Positions 53,176-62,783 of a stretch of 64,000 nucleotides of DNA are shown one piece after another. The translations under genes and the position numbers were made by a program. Under the pieces are notes generated by a model, which saw only the letters and a program-made list of their open reading frames with translations, did no database searches and had not been told where the DNA came from. Source of the stretch: Caldisericia bacterium (GTDB taxonomy: Bacteria > Caldisericota > Caldisericia > JAAYUI01); NCBI GenBank assembly GCA_017999835.1, contig JAGNLA010000003.1, forward strand, positions 94,292 through 158,291, given 5' to 3'. Every line of letters starts with the position of its first letter. The stretch's first letter is position 1.

Positions 53176-53219
53176 GCAAATGAACAACCCGCTGGTTTCC
53201 GACCGGGTTGTTCATTTGC
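53176..53219. terminator. Perfect 16-base inverted repeat
   Basis: GCAAATGAACAACCCG (53176-53191) and CGGGTTGTTCATTTGC (53204-53219) form a perfect stem with a 12-base loop. It lies just downstream of the 998-residue surface-protein gene (minus strand) and upstream of the lipoprotein. A T-run is lacking, so termination is likely but not certain. Confidence 0.65.
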
Positions 53220-53227
53220 CAGTCTTG

Positions 53228-56224
53228 TTAGTCTTCGAAGTAGCTGATGGTTACTTTTTGTGTGTCCTTATCCCAGCTGATGTCAGCACCGAAAATCTCG
53301 GAAATAAAACGTATTGGAACAAAAGTCCTGCCGTTTTTTATCTCCGGTGGATAATCCAGCTGTATCTGCTTTGAGCCATTGGCATCGTTTACAAGGGCGT
53401 ATTTCTTGCCGATGTAGAGGGTGATCTGCATACCACCCTTGCTGATGAAAACCTCCTCAACGGCCTTGTGTTTGGGTAGGAAGTCAACAATGCAGTTGAG
53501 GGCGGTTGAGACAAATCTTGCCGGTACCATGGTGGCGCCACCTTTGATATACGGTGGCCAGTCTAGTTTTTCCTCTTTATCGTTAACCCTTGCGTTGGTA
53601 GAACCAATCCACATTTCTACTTTGTACTTTTTTCTGTCCTTTATTGTCACCACAACGCCAATCTCGTCATAACCGCCGTTGCTCTCAATAATAATTTTGG
53701 CTGTGTAGCTTGCGCCTCTTTGCATGCCTGTTGCATCAAATACCACAGGAACAGTCAGGTCTGTTTTCGATATGTCAAATGTGGTTATCTTTACTTCAAG
53801 CCACGGAGCGCCAGGGGCAAGCTTTATGGTTCCGGAGAGAATGCCAGAGCCTATGTTGCTGATAGTGAAGGTTTGCTGATTGATGTCGTTGGGGACAATG
53901 TCCTTAAAGAAAAGGGTTGGTGGATCAACTTTGAGCATTGGCGGACGGGGCTTAATGGTTATTTTGATGTTTACCTGTCTTGCACCGGCGTTGGACTTGA
54001 CCATGATATAGGTTTTTATCTCCTGACCGTCAGACAGCTCTTTGCAATCAATCTTGAACTTGAACTCCTTGGGTTCTGTTGTCAGGGAGAAGTCTGTCGA
54101 GTTGAGAACAATCCATTTTTTTGCTGGTTCAATCGTTCCTTCAAGGGTCATGATTCCACCGTTGGTTACTCCGAAAGTTCCTTCGATGACATCATCCCAA
54201 TCCATGTCGGGGAAGTTGAATTCTGTTGGTGTTACGATGAGCCTTGGTCCTTTTTGCTTGATTCTGACTGAAACCTCTACTGTTTCATACCCTCCATTGC
54301 TTTCAAAGAAGATGTTTGCTTTGAAAGTTTTGTTATAATCGAGCATTGTTGTGTCGCCAGTGATAGTCAGCTTCTTATGGTTACCTTCCCATGTGGTGTA
54401 TTCAAGGTTGAGCCAGGAAGCGTCAGACCTTATGGTTCCTCGGAGAGTTCCTTCACCGATATTGTCAATGTAAACTTCACTTTCGGAATAAGTGCCAAAT
54501 TCGACTTCACCAAAGTCTATTACTTTTGGCATCACCTTCAGTTTTGGCAGACCTGTCACCATGAATGTTATCCTGACAACTTCTTTTTGACCATCGGTTG
54601 ATTTTACAGGAACCAGTATATTGTAGACCTTGCCAACATCCAAATCCTTGGTGTCTATTGTGCAGATGAATGTTTTTGGCTCTTTCTCAACCATGAATTG
54701 ATTGGATGATATTGTCATGTATGGGGCGCTGTCATTTGTGATTGTTCCGGAAAGTGTTCCGGCGCCACCGTTCCAGACCTTGAACGAAGTTTTTTCTACT
54801 TTCCCCTGGGGGATTTCTCCAAGGTCGATTTCTTTTGGATCAACCATCAATAAAGGTGGTTCCCCTCGCGTGAAGCAGTAGAGGCTCCCCCTGTCGAAGG
54901 TGTAAACATATTTGTCAAACACAGACACAGCCCCCAAGCCGGTCTTGTCTAGTGTGTAACTCCAAAGGGTTCTGCCAGAATCAATGTCGATAATCTTGAA
55001 CTTTGCTTTTCTGTCCGGGCAACAGTTTGGAGGAGTGTCGCCTTCGTTGAGGTAGATGTAGTTTTCCGAGGCTGCCATGCACAGTCTGACGCCGATTGCC
55101 TGCTGATATCTCCAGTTTTTTGTGGCGTCTTTTTTGTTGTAGGCGTAGATCATTCCACCATCGGCGCCGGTTATGACCCAGTCACCAGAAACAATTGGTG
55201 TATGAGCATAAATTTCGCCGTTTTCATATGTTGTGGGATAGGTTTTCCATTTTGTACTCAGGTCGTCGGGGTTGATTCTGCAAACAAGGCTTTTTGGGAC
55301 TTCTTCGTGAATGTAGTAGACCTTGTCAGGAAATCTTGGGTCAACCCATTTCCTTATGTATATGGCAACTGTCTGTCCAGAGATGATGATGTCTGTTCCA
55401 TCATAAACGGTCAGAATGTCCATCCTCATGTTACCAAGATCAAAAATGGCTTTGGTGGTTCCTGTAGAGTCGTCTACGGCAGCAAGAATGGCACCGGTAA
55501 GATAGGCTCCAAGCCATCTGCCGTCATAGCTTCCAATTGAAAGGTTTGAACAGAAGATAAAAACCTTGTTGCCGACTTTTGTTGGTGAAGCGGTAGCAGG
55601 AGCATTTGGAAGCTTTGCTGTCCAAACTTTTGATCCATCTTCGGCCCTGATTTTGTATAGATTGCCACCGCTTGAGCTACCAGCATTCATTATGCCTGTA
55701 GCGACATAGATGTAACCATCCTGGAACGTTAGAGAAGACTCACAAAACGAACCTGCAAGCGTTGTCATCCAGACTTGCTTGCCTTCCATGTCAACGCAGT
55801 GCACCTCTATGTTGCTGCTTCCGTTGCGTAAAGCTTCGGAGCTTGCTGTAACAATTCTTTTTGCGCCAGAAGACGAAGTGATGATTACCGGAGAGTTCAG
55901 GATACCTCCAGAACCGGCTTTATATCGCCAAATCAACTCGCCGCTGTCGGGTTTCATGCACATCAGGTATCCGTTGGTGTCGCCAGTAAAAATCAATGGT
56001 ACGTCGTTGTACCAGCATGCCACAACATTAACATGCGATGATGGTTCAAAAGCTTTCTTCCAAAGAAGCTTCAATGGCGGTGCAAGCTCTACAGCAGAGT
56101 ATGCTGTATGGTTTGCATCTCCGTGCATGTGTGTCCAGTCAGGAGTGTGTTTTTCACTCGCCAAAACACTTGCTGATTGCAGCAATAGCATGGCTGCCAC
56201 GAGGCCAAACAGTTGTTTTCGCAT
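53228..56224 (-). CDS. Secreted PQQ-propeller / four Ig-repeat / CuAO-N surface protein (998 aa)
   Basis: A signal peptide (MRKQLFGLVAAMLLLQSASVLA) precedes a PQQ-type propeller (about 40-415). Then come four BACON/ASH-like Ig repeats of about 110 residues, each starting with a theme such as LLMVDPKEIDLGEIPQG or LKVMPKVIDFGEVEFG. The C-terminus (about 890-998) is a CuAO-N domain with TMVPARFVST and TFVPIRFISE. It shares architecture with the 800-residue protein and the 7001 gene. ATG 56224, nine bases inside the open frame, has AGAGG at a good distance. Confidence 0.85.
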   Translation of the reverse strand: MRKQLFGLVAAMLLLQSASVLASEKHTPDWTHMHGDANHTAYSAVELAPPLKLLWKKAFEPSSHVNVVACWYNDVPLIFTGDTNGYLMCMKPDSGELIWRYKAGSGGILNSPVIITSSSGAKRIVTASSEALRNGSSNIEVHCVDMEGKQVWMTTLAGSFCESSLTFQDGYIYVATGIMNAGSSSGGNLYKIRAEDGSKVWTAKLPNAPATASPTKVGNKVFIFCSNLSIGSYDGRWLGAYLTGAILAAVDDSTGTTKAIFDLGNMRMDILTVYDGTDIIISGQTVAIYIRKWVDPRFPDKVYYIHEEVPKSLVCRINPDDLSTKWKTYPTTYENGEIYAHTPIVSGDWVITGADGGMIYAYNKKDATKNWRYQQAIGVRLCMAASENYIYLNEGDTPPNCCPDRKAKFKIIDIDSGRTLWSYTLDKTGLGAVSVFDKYVYTFDRGSLYCFTRGEPPLLMVDPKEIDLGEIPQGKVEKTSFKVWNGGAGTLSGTITNDSAPYMTISSNQFMVEKEPKTFICTIDTKDLDVGKVYNILVPVKSTDGQKEVVRITFMVTGLPKLKVMPKVIDFGEVEFGTYSESEVYIDNIGEGTLRGTIRSDASWLNLEYTTWEGNHKKLTITGDTTMLDYNKTFKANIFFESNGGYETVEVSVRIKQKGPRLIVTPTEFNFPDMDWDDVIEGTFGVTNGGIMTLEGTIEPAKKWIVLNSTDFSLTTEPKEFKFKIDCKELSDGQEIKTYIMVKSNAGARQVNIKITIKPRPPMLKVDPPTLFFKDIVPNDINQQTFTISNIGSGILSGTIKLAPGAPWLEVKITTFDISKTDLTVPVVFDATGMQRGASYTAKIIIESNGGYDEIGVVVTIKDRKKYKVEMWIGSTNARVNDKEEKLDWPPYIKGGATMVPARFVSTALNCIVDFLPKHKAVEEVFISKGGMQITLYIGKKYALVNDANGSKQIQLDYPPEIKNGRTFVPIRFISEIFGADISWDKDTQKVTISYFED

Positions 56225-56277
56225 TCTTTTCACCTCTTTGGTTATAATATACTACTATATGTAATTTGGTTCATACC

Positions 56278-56305
56278 TTGACATATCGGGAAGATTAAGG
56301 ATAAT
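56278..56305 (+). promoter_or_regulatory. Promoter for tRNA-Val
   Basis: Consensus TTGACA (56278-56283), 16-base spacer, GATAAT (56300-56305). A transcript start near 56312 is 10 bases before the tRNA. Confidence 0.75.
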
Positions 56306-56321
56306 ACTTCAAGCTGGTAAC

Positions 56322-56396
56322 GGGTGGTTAGTTCAGCGGTAGAACGCTTCCCTGACACGGAAGAGGTCAGTGGTTCAAGTCCACTATCACCCACCA
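56322..56396 (+). tRNA. tRNA-Val, anticodon GAC
   Basis: A clear cloverleaf: acceptor GGGTGGT pairs with ATCACCC, the anticodon stem CTTCC/GGAAG encloses the loop CTGACAC with anticodon GAC, and the T-arm is AGTGGTTCAAGTCCACT. The 3' CCA is encoded. A consensus promoter lies just upstream, so it is transcribed alone or with the following BrkB gene. Confidence 0.97.
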
Positions 56397-56412
56397 TTCC
56401 CTATCTAGATAT

Positions 56413-57408
56413 ATGCCATCAATTGGTCTTACCATTAAAAGATTGATACTCAGACCGATACGTATTTTTGCTGAATCGGTCGTTTCTTTCCTTGCGCATG
56501 CGGATTTCTTTCTTGCAGCGTCGGTTTCATCCTACATGCTACTGATGATTGTGCCATTCATGTTGTTTGGTCTTTCTATTTTTGGAGCATTGTTAAAGGA
56601 TACCGATGTACTCAATTCTATGTATGAATTGCTTGGCAGATTGTTTGTAAACCAGCAGACGCTCAATTGGTTCAAAGTAGTCCTTAACAGGGTTGTTGCC
56701 GATCAAAACATTACAACCTTCTGGGGTGTTGCAACGCTGCTGTTTACTGCTGCCGGCATGCTTCGAAGCCTTGAGTACTCCATAAATAAAATTTTTGAGA
56801 CGAAGCTTCGTCCTGTCTGGTCATCATATCTTTATTCAATTGGTCTTTCATTGGTTCTGACCATGTTGCTGTTGCTTGGTATTCTGACCTCTCCGGTGAT
56901 TGGCTATGCGGCTGTAACGTCGAATCCAGTCGTGAACACGATAATTAGCGATGTCCCGGCTATTGCGATAATCATTGAAAATGTTTTTTCGTGGTTCATT
57001 TTTGGTGTTATCTGCCTGTTAATTTATTTGATCATGCCCAACACAAAAAAACGTTTCAGGGATGCCTTTTGGGGTGCAATCTCGGCTGCACTTTTGTGGA
57101 ATTTCCTCAAATGGGGGTTCACAATCTACCTTGAAACATTCTCTACAATAAAAATCATTTATGGTGCTCTGGCAACGGTTCTTGGCGCCGTGATGTGGAT
57201 ATATTTGTCGGTTGTCATCATTTTGTTTGGAGCCGAAATCAGCTTCACCCTTTCAAAACGCAGCAGAGGCGAACTTGCTCCATCTTTTTTCAGGATTGGC
57301 TGGCTGGCAGTCAAGAAACTTGGCGCGAAGGTTTTGGAAGTGATTCCAGGAGTTCGTCGCGAAGGTAGTGAGACGGGGCAAAACCCAGACGTTCCTTCGC
57401 CTTCATGA
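56413..57408 (+). CDS. YihY/BrkB family membrane protein
   Basis: The 331-residue protein has six helices and the family pattern HADFFLAASVSSYMLLMIVPF near the start, plus LLWNFLKWGFTIYLE and VLGAVMWIYLSVVIILFGAEI. The function of the family is unsettled; it is no longer thought to be RNase BN. It follows tRNA-Val by 16 bases. Its last 98 bases are antisense to the epimerase gene. Confidence 0.88.
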   Translation: MPSIGLTIKRLILRPIRIFAESVVSFLAHADFFLAASVSSYMLLMIVPFMLFGLSIFGALLKDTDVLNSMYELLGRLFVNQQTLNWFKVVLNRVVADQNITTFWGVATLLFTAAGMLRSLEYSINKIFETKLRPVWSSYLYSIGLSLVLTMLLLLGILTSPVIGYAAVTSNPVVNTIISDVPAIAIIIENVFSWFIFGVICLLIYLIMPNTKKRFRDAFWGAISAALLWNFLKWGFTIYLETFSTIKIIYGALATVLGAVMWIYLSVVIILFGAEISFTLSKRSRGELAPSFFRIGWLAVKKLGAKVLEVIPGVRREGSETGQNPDVPSPS

Positions 57409-58264
57409 TGTCGTATTCATGAGATTCAAGCAGAAGACTTGCAGCAAATTCGCTAAAAAATGGCTTCTTTGGACAAAAGAACTGGACAATGGCAGCAGCA
57501 ACCTTAGTTAAACCTCCTGGAATCCTTATTCCTTTTGGAGAGACGTTCATCACTTCACATGCCATTTTCACTAGGTCTTTTGCAGTCATTGGGTCTGGCC
57601 CTGAGATATTGCAGACTGTGCCGCCAGCATTCTGAGCGTTTATTGCGCATATGATCGCGTCAGCAACGTCATCAACGTGTACAATGTGCCATTTCTGCTT
57701 GCCAGAACCAATCATCCTGATTGGGGATTTGAGGAGCATTCTGATTTTTGCGCCGTTGTCGGATTTTGACTTTGGACCGTAAATAGCGCTTGGTCGCAGG
57801 ATAACAAGTTCCATTCCAAGCTCCTTGCACTTTTGTGTGACCAGTTCTTCGCCCTCACGCTTGGACTGGCCGTAGCCCATGTCCTGGCCAAGTCTGTCAC
57901 TTTCTAATATCGGAGAATCTTTACCACCCATGCCGCACACTGCAACGGTGCTGATGTGAATGTATCTTTTTGCGCCAAGTTTTTTTGCTGCTTCCACGAG
58001 TTTTGGCTGCATGTCGACATTGACCGGTTTGAGTGCTTCATAGCTGAGATGGTCGCTGATGTGGCCGATGTTGTTTACGAACACATCGATTGATGGTTTG
58101 ATGTCTTTGAAGTACTGCCCATCGTACTTTTCGATGACTGTTGTGCAGCCCTTTATATCACAAGGTTTTCTGACAGGACAGATAACCTCATGCCCAAGCT
58201 CTGCCAGCTTTTCAGCCGTCACGCCACCAAGAAAACCCGATGCACCAGTAACAAGAATCCTCAT
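57311..58264 (-). CDS. NAD-dependent epimerase/dehydratase (extended SDR)
   Basis: The 317-residue protein has the Rossmann motif TGASGFLGG, the YxxxK pair in MGYGQSKREGEELV, and WHIVHVDDVADAI. These define an extended SDR that acts on a nucleotide sugar, steroid-like or polyketide substrate; which one is unknown. ATG 58264 is set by GAGG and by the Rossmann start. It lies upstream of no clear cluster and overlaps the brkB 3' end by 98 bases. Confidence 0.88.
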   Translation of the reverse strand: MRILVTGASGFLGGVTAEKLAELGHEVICPVRKPCDIKGCTTVIEKYDGQYFKDIKPSIDVFVNNIGHISDHLSYEALKPVNVDMQPKLVEAAKKLGAKRYIHISTVAVCGMGGKDSPILESDRLGQDMGYGQSKREGEELVTQKCKELGMELVILRPSAIYGPKSKSDNGAKIRMLLKSPIRMIGSGKQKWHIVHVDDVADAIICAINAQNAGGTVCNISGPDPMTAKDLVKMACEVMNVSPKGIRIPGGLTKVAAAIVQFFCPKKPFFSEFAASLLLESHEYDIMKAKERLGFAPSHYLRDELLESLPKPSRQVS

Positions 58265-58405
58265 AAATGCCTCACTTAAAGTGACTTTACTGGAGGATTT
58301 TATCAATGAAAAGCTCAAATGGAAAGAGTCATTGCTGTCCGGACTTGTTAACCTGTAGAAATTGTATTTCTGCAAAGAGTGAACTTTTTATTGGCTTCAA
58401 CGATT

Positions 58406-59155
58406 TTACTTCCTAAACACTGCCACCAGCTGGTCAGAACTCTCCCCCTTGAACGGTGAACCGTCGAGTTTGCCGTAAAGATAAATCGATGCATACTTTG
58501 ACCTTGATGCAAATCTGACCAGGTCTTCCTTGTTTAGCACCATTATTTGTTGTGTGACCGATTTCATCTGCCATGTGCCGTCTTTATCGAGCATGAGCAC
58601 CGAGAGCTTTGCTTTTTTTGGGTCAAGGTCATAAACCTTGACAAACATTATGTCTGAATCTTTAGTTGTGACTAGCTCGAAACGGTTGCCTTCAAGCAGC
58701 ATCCGGCGGTAGTTGGCTGTCTGGACTATTAGGTGGCCGCCAGTTTTTAGCACGTTCATGGCGCTTTTGAAGAAATGGACAGCCTGGTCCTCATCCTCCA
58801 GAAAAGAGATGATGTTACCCAGCATTATGACGGCATCAAATGGCTTTGCCGGGTGTTTTTCAATGTCAATCATTGAGAGAACCTGCAACGGGACGTAGGT
58901 CTTTGCAGCAAGGCAGTTTTGTTTTGCTTTTTCGATGAGGCGTTCCGACTCGTCAATGCCAAAAACCTCATAGCCTTGTTTGGCAAGTTCGATTGAGTGC
59001 ATGCCTGTTGCGCAGCCGACATCAAGGACTTTTTTGGCGTTGCCGCTTGTGCGGAGGAGTTTTGTCAGAAACGGTATCTCGGCTGAAAGGCGCCTGTTCC
59101 AGTCAACGTACAGGTCGTAATTGGGTCCCAGTTCGTCAAGGATGGACCTTGCCAC
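58406..59155 (-). CDS. Class I SAM-dependent methyltransferase
   Basis: The 249-residue protein has motif I VLDVGCATGMHSIELAKQG, the acidic EVFGIDESERLIEKA and the motif AVIMLGNIISFLED. The target is unknown. GTG 59155 follows GGAGGTGA seven bases upstream, and is preferred over a GTG overlapping that site. It is last in a nudix-IMPase-methyltransferase unit. Confidence 0.85.
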   Translation of the reverse strand: MARSILDELGPNYDLYVDWNRRLSAEIPFLTKLLRTSGNAKKVLDVGCATGMHSIELAKQGYEVFGIDESERLIEKAKQNCLAAKTYVPLQVLSMIDIEKHPAKPFDAVIMLGNIISFLEDEDQAVHFFKSAMNVLKTGGHLIVQTANYRRMLLEGNRFELVTTKDSDIMFVKVYDLDPKKAKLSVLMLDKDGTWQMKSVTQQIMVLNKEDLVRFASRSKYASIYLYGKLDGSPFKGESSDQLVAVFRK

Positions 59156-59160
59156 TGTTG

Positions 59161-59934
59161 TCACCTCCGGAGGATTTCAATCATCTTCTGGTGAATATGA
59201 CCGTTTGATGCAACAACCTTTCTTGAAAACATGTCAAATGGCTCGTTATTGTAGCCGGTGACTTCTCCGCCAGCTTCCTGGATCATAAGCACGCCTGCAG
59301 CCATGTCCCATAGACGCAGCTTCATTTCCCACAGACCGTCAAGCCTTCCGCATGCGATGTAAGCAAGTGCTATGGCGGCTGAACCGAATCTCCTGACAGC
59401 TTGAGCTTCCATGAGGAAATTTTTAAACTGTGGTACGTTGTCCTCTGCAAGTGGATTGACGTCATACGGGAAACCAGTTGCGACCATTGCTTTGTCAATT
59501 TCTTCTATCGAGCTGCAATTGATTGGCTTGCCGTTGAGTGTTGCGCCCTCGCCCCTGTGGGCTTCGAAAAGCTCTTTGAGGCACGGCAGGTAGATGACTC
59601 CGTAATAACCCCTATTTTCCTTATATAAACCGATTGAGACGCAGTAAAGTGGAAATCCGTGGGAATAGTTGGTGGTACCGTCTAGTGGATCAATTATCCA
59701 GGTCCATTCATCCTTGGTCTCCTTGGCGTATTTCTCCTCGGCAAGGATTCCATCATCAGGGAACCGGGACACAATGCGGTTTATGATCGTGCTTTGAACA
59801 GCAAAGTCGATTTCGGTTACAATGTCGACAGTGCTTGATTTGATTGAAGTATTAAGTTCTTTGCCGCAAAAATTATTTTGCAGATCTCCGGCTTCGATAG
59901 CTATTATTTTTGCAAGGTCATATCTTGCTCTCAT
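59161..59934 (-). CDS. Inositol monophosphatase family protein
   Basis: The 257-residue protein has the metal-binding motifs WIIDPLDGTTNYSHGFP and LWDMAAGVLMIQEAGG. Family members dephosphorylate inositol 1-phosphate, 3'-phosphoadenosine nucleotides or fructose bisphosphate. The start ATG overlaps the nudix gene by 17 bases. The stop is 5 bases before the next start. Confidence 0.92.
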   Translation of the reverse strand: MRARYDLAKIIAIEAGDLQNNFCGKELNTSIKSSTVDIVTEIDFAVQSTIINRIVSRFPDDGILAEEKYAKETKDEWTWIIDPLDGTTNYSHGFPLYCVSIGLYKENRGYYGVIYLPCLKELFEAHRGEGATLNGKPINCSSIEEIDKAMVATGFPYDVNPLAEDNVPQFKNFLMEAQAVRRFGSAAIALAYIACGRLDGLWEMKLRLWDMAAGVLMIQEAGGEVTGYNNEPFDMFSRKVVASNGHIHQKMIEILRR

Positions 59935-60358
59935 TGGTTATCTTGCCTTCCTTTAGTATTCTTCTGTAACACTCCCAGGCCGATTTGAGCACTTTTTTGT
60001 CCTGCGGGAAAGTCAGTTTCCGTATAGCCTGTTCGGGGGGCAGAACAAGATAGTAACAAAAGAAAACTTCTGTCTTTACTTTTTTTGATTGGGCAAGCAT
60101 GAGAAAATATTTTACTGATTTATCAATGACATTTCCTTCATCTGTTTTGAACTGGTAGTGGGTGTCGCCACAATCAGCAATTGGAACAGCCGTCAGATGG
60201 GTTTCTTCGTAAACCTCCCTGATGGCTGCCTGCTCGTGTGTTTCACCGTTTTCCAGGTGACCTTTCGGCAATATCCAGTTTTTGTTGCTTTTCCGCTGGA
60301 GGATGACAACCTTGCCATCAAGGAACACAACTCCACCGGCAGATTCCTCGTGAGTCAT
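59918..60358 (-). CDS. NUDIX hydrolase
   Basis: The 146-residue protein has a Nudix box, GHLENGETHEQAAIREVYEE, in the pattern GX5EX7REUXEE. The N-terminus ESAGGVVFLDGKVVILQRK fits Ap4A or dATP hydrolases. It starts the three-gene unit with the phosphatase and methyltransferase. A sanitising role for nucleotides is inferred. Confidence 0.92.
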   Translation of the reverse strand: MTHEESAGGVVFLDGKVVILQRKSNKNWILPKGHLENGETHEQAAIREVYEETHLTAVPIADCGDTHYQFKTDEGNVIDKSVKYFLMLAQSKKVKTEVFFCYYLVLPPEQAIRKLTFPQDKKVLKSAWECYRRILKEGKITNESKI

Positions 60359-60440
60359 GACTACATTCTAGCAAATGGGATTTTTTAATCAAGCTGTGGC
60401 ATGAGTTTTTGACAATCGGTGTGTGGATGCGAAAGAAAAC

Positions 60441-62783
60441 TTATTGATGTTGGAATACGTCTGGAAGCACAACGACAACTCGGTTTCCAGAGGGTAGTGC
60501 GTCGAATCTGATGCTCCCACCAAGCAAATCAGTGAACTCTTTTACGATAGAAAGCGGAAGCCCTACAGAGCCTCGGTTGATTGTCGAGGGTTTTGTTTGA
60601 AGCGTTGAGAATATTTCATAAATCTTCTCAAGGTCCTCATTGCCTATTGGTTTTGAATTATCAGAGATTTCTATCGAAATGTCATGACCCAGTCTGCTCA
60701 ATGTCAGGTCAATCCTTGAGTCAAGATTGCTGAACCTTTCAAAAGCAATCAGGAGATTTGTACAAATCCCAAGAAATGCGGTTACGTCTGTATTGATGAT
60801 CATTTTTTCGTTAACGTTGCATGTGATTGTTGTTTCATTTTTATTTTCTGGTCTTGTGAATCTCCCCTGCATACGTTGAATAACTTTGTCTAGTGCAATA
60901 TTTTCCTTCTCAAGGTGGTACCTGTTGGTTTTGAGCAAGGCGAGTAGGTTTATGCCCGAAACCAACCAAGAGAGAATGTCAGACTGATGGTGAAGTATTG
61001 TTATGAATTCCCTCTGCTTTTGTGTCAGATTGTCCTTGTCAATGTCGAAAAGTTCTATGTAACCGACAATTGAGGTCAAAGGCGTTTTCAGCTCGTGGCC
61101 TATCATTGTAATTAGTTCGTCTTTTGTACGGTTTGCATTTTCAACAAGTTTGTATCTTTGCTTAAGCGTTTCGAGGAGCATATGCCTGTCAAGCGCCATT
61201 CCAAGTTGTGTCGAGATGGTTTTTGAGAGTTGCATCATGCTGGGCTTGACAAGCGAATTGCTTCTTGAACCAATCATGCAACAACCGGATTTCTCGTGAT
61301 TGATCTGGAATGGCATGATTATCATGCCACCAAGCCCTAGCGATTTGGCTACCATGTGGCAAGGATTGTCAGAATCGTTAGTGTCGGAATCCAAAAAATA
61401 TTCAGTCTTTGTGCACAGCATGTTCAGAGTGGTTCTGTCTTCAAGGTTTGCATAAAGTTGTTTGTGCTGTCCTGTCGCAAAGGTAGTGATGTCGTCGCTA
61501 TAGACGTCTATTGAATCTGTTATGTTGTCAACGATGAAGATTGCGCCGTATTCAAAATCCAGCATGTTTGTTATCGATGATATGGTGTACTTACAGAGTT
61601 GTTCAATGGTTTCGCGCTTGCTGGCAGAGTTTGCTATGTCAACGAGCATCTCAAGCATCTTTGAATGTTGTCTTTCTTCGGCCAGTCCCTGTTCCTGCTT
61701 TGTGATGTCAGCAATATGGAAGAGAACTGTTGAATCTGATTCTGACTGATTTTTTACGGAATTGAGGTCGTACGATCTGTCACCAATGTGGAGTTTTGTC
61801 GATTCGATAACCCCGGATGAAATGGTTTTTTCTATTATCGATATCAGCCCATAGGGGTCTTTTTTGCGCAAAAAACATAGATCGGAATCTGTTTTCAACC
61901 CCAAAAATCTGCCTGCGTTTTCTGAGAATTCCATGACTGACATTTTTGAGACACTAACAGAGAAATATCCATCAACATCGGTCTGGTCGCCAGTTAATTC
62001 TGCGTTTCTTTTTCCAATCGTTTTTAGGAGGTTTGTGCGCTCTTGCGCAGCAGCAATGATGCTTCGGACGTAAAAGTAAAACCCTGATGACACAAAAGTT
62101 GTAAATACAAGATATAAGTTCCTGTAAGAAGAATAATCGACTCTCTTGCTCGCTGTTAGTGTGTTGTTTGCAAGGATTTCGACATTTATGAAATTAATAA
62201 AAAACGCAGCCATGATGAACATGAGGCTTATGACCAGATTGTTCTGCTTAGGTCTTCTGTCGATGAGTTCGAATATGTTGGTCATGATAAAACCAAATAT
62301 GGAGTAATCAATAATTTTTACCCATGAGACATTTGTTGAAAGACCGTAATCGATGCCGAACATGCCGCACAGAATTGTGGAGGCCAGGAAAGCGTTTCTC
62401 AGATAACTTTTTACATTCCATGGCCTTTCAAGCAATACCTTGCGGTTGAGTATGGCGGTGAAAATAACAGGAAAAATAAGGGACATGATGTCAAACATTG
62501 TCGCCAGACTGGCAAATTTCTGTTCAAAAAGCAATGACGTTTCAGATGCAATGTTGATGACAAAGAAAGCTGAAGCAATATACAAATTGATACCGATGCT
62601 TACAAATTGGTAAAAATACGGAAGCATTGTCAAAGCCAACCCAATCGAGTTGAGCCCGATGAGGATAAGAGAAAGAGTCATCTGCGGCAGTTGAATGTTG
62701 AAAATTGCAGGAATGAACGACAACATGCAGACTGCCAGACAGACTGTCAACGTAATCATATCTTTCGTTGTCAGGTGACGCAT
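60441..62783 (-). CDS. Membrane sensor histidine kinase with PAS and GAF domains, degenerate ATPase
   Basis: The 780-residue protein has about eight N-terminal helices (1-250), a PAS-like part (about 270-365), a GAF domain (about 380-545), a HisKA domain with the phosphoacceptor His in MIGHELKTPLTSIVGY, and a HATPase-like end. There the N-box reads TNLLIAFERF, without the second Asn, and the G1 box DNSKPIGNED lacks its glycine. The G2 box is GSVGLPLSIVKE. Catalysis is therefore doubtful. No response regulator is adjacent. The ATG has no clear ribosome binding site. Confidence 0.85.
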   Translation of the reverse strand: MRHLTTKDMITLTVCLAVCMLSFIPAIFNIQLPQMTLSLILIGLNSIGLALTMLPYFYQFVSIGINLYIASAFFVINIASETSLLFEQKFASLATMFDIMSLIFPVIFTAILNRKVLLERPWNVKSYLRNAFLASTILCGMFGIDYGLSTNVSWVKIIDYSIFGFIMTNIFELIDRRPKQNNLVISLMFIMAAFFINFINVEILANNTLTASKRVDYSSYRNLYLVFTTFVSSGFYFYVRSIIAAAQERTNLLKTIGKRNAELTGDQTDVDGYFSVSVSKMSVMEFSENAGRFLGLKTDSDLCFLRKKDPYGLISIIEKTISSGVIESTKLHIGDRSYDLNSVKNQSESDSTVLFHIADITKQEQGLAEERQHSKMLEMLVDIANSASKRETIEQLCKYTISSITNMLDFEYGAIFIVDNITDSIDVYSDDITTFATGQHKQLYANLEDRTTLNMLCTKTEYFLDSDTNDSDNPCHMVAKSLGLGGMIIMPFQINHEKSGCCMIGSRSNSLVKPSMMQLSKTISTQLGMALDRHMLLETLKQRYKLVENANRTKDELITMIGHELKTPLTSIVGYIELFDIDKDNLTQKQREFITILHHQSDILSWLVSGINLLALLKTNRYHLEKENIALDKVIQRMQGRFTRPENKNETTITCNVNEKMIINTDVTAFLGICTNLLIAFERFSNLDSRIDLTLSRLGHDISIEISDNSKPIGNEDLEKIYEIFSTLQTKPSTINRGSVGLPLSIVKEFTDLLGGSIRFDALPSGNRVVVVLPDVFQHQ

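Noticed and set aside
60158-60388. 76-residue plus-strand frame over the NUDIX gene
   Set aside because: It is a shadow of the strongly supported Nudix box gene.
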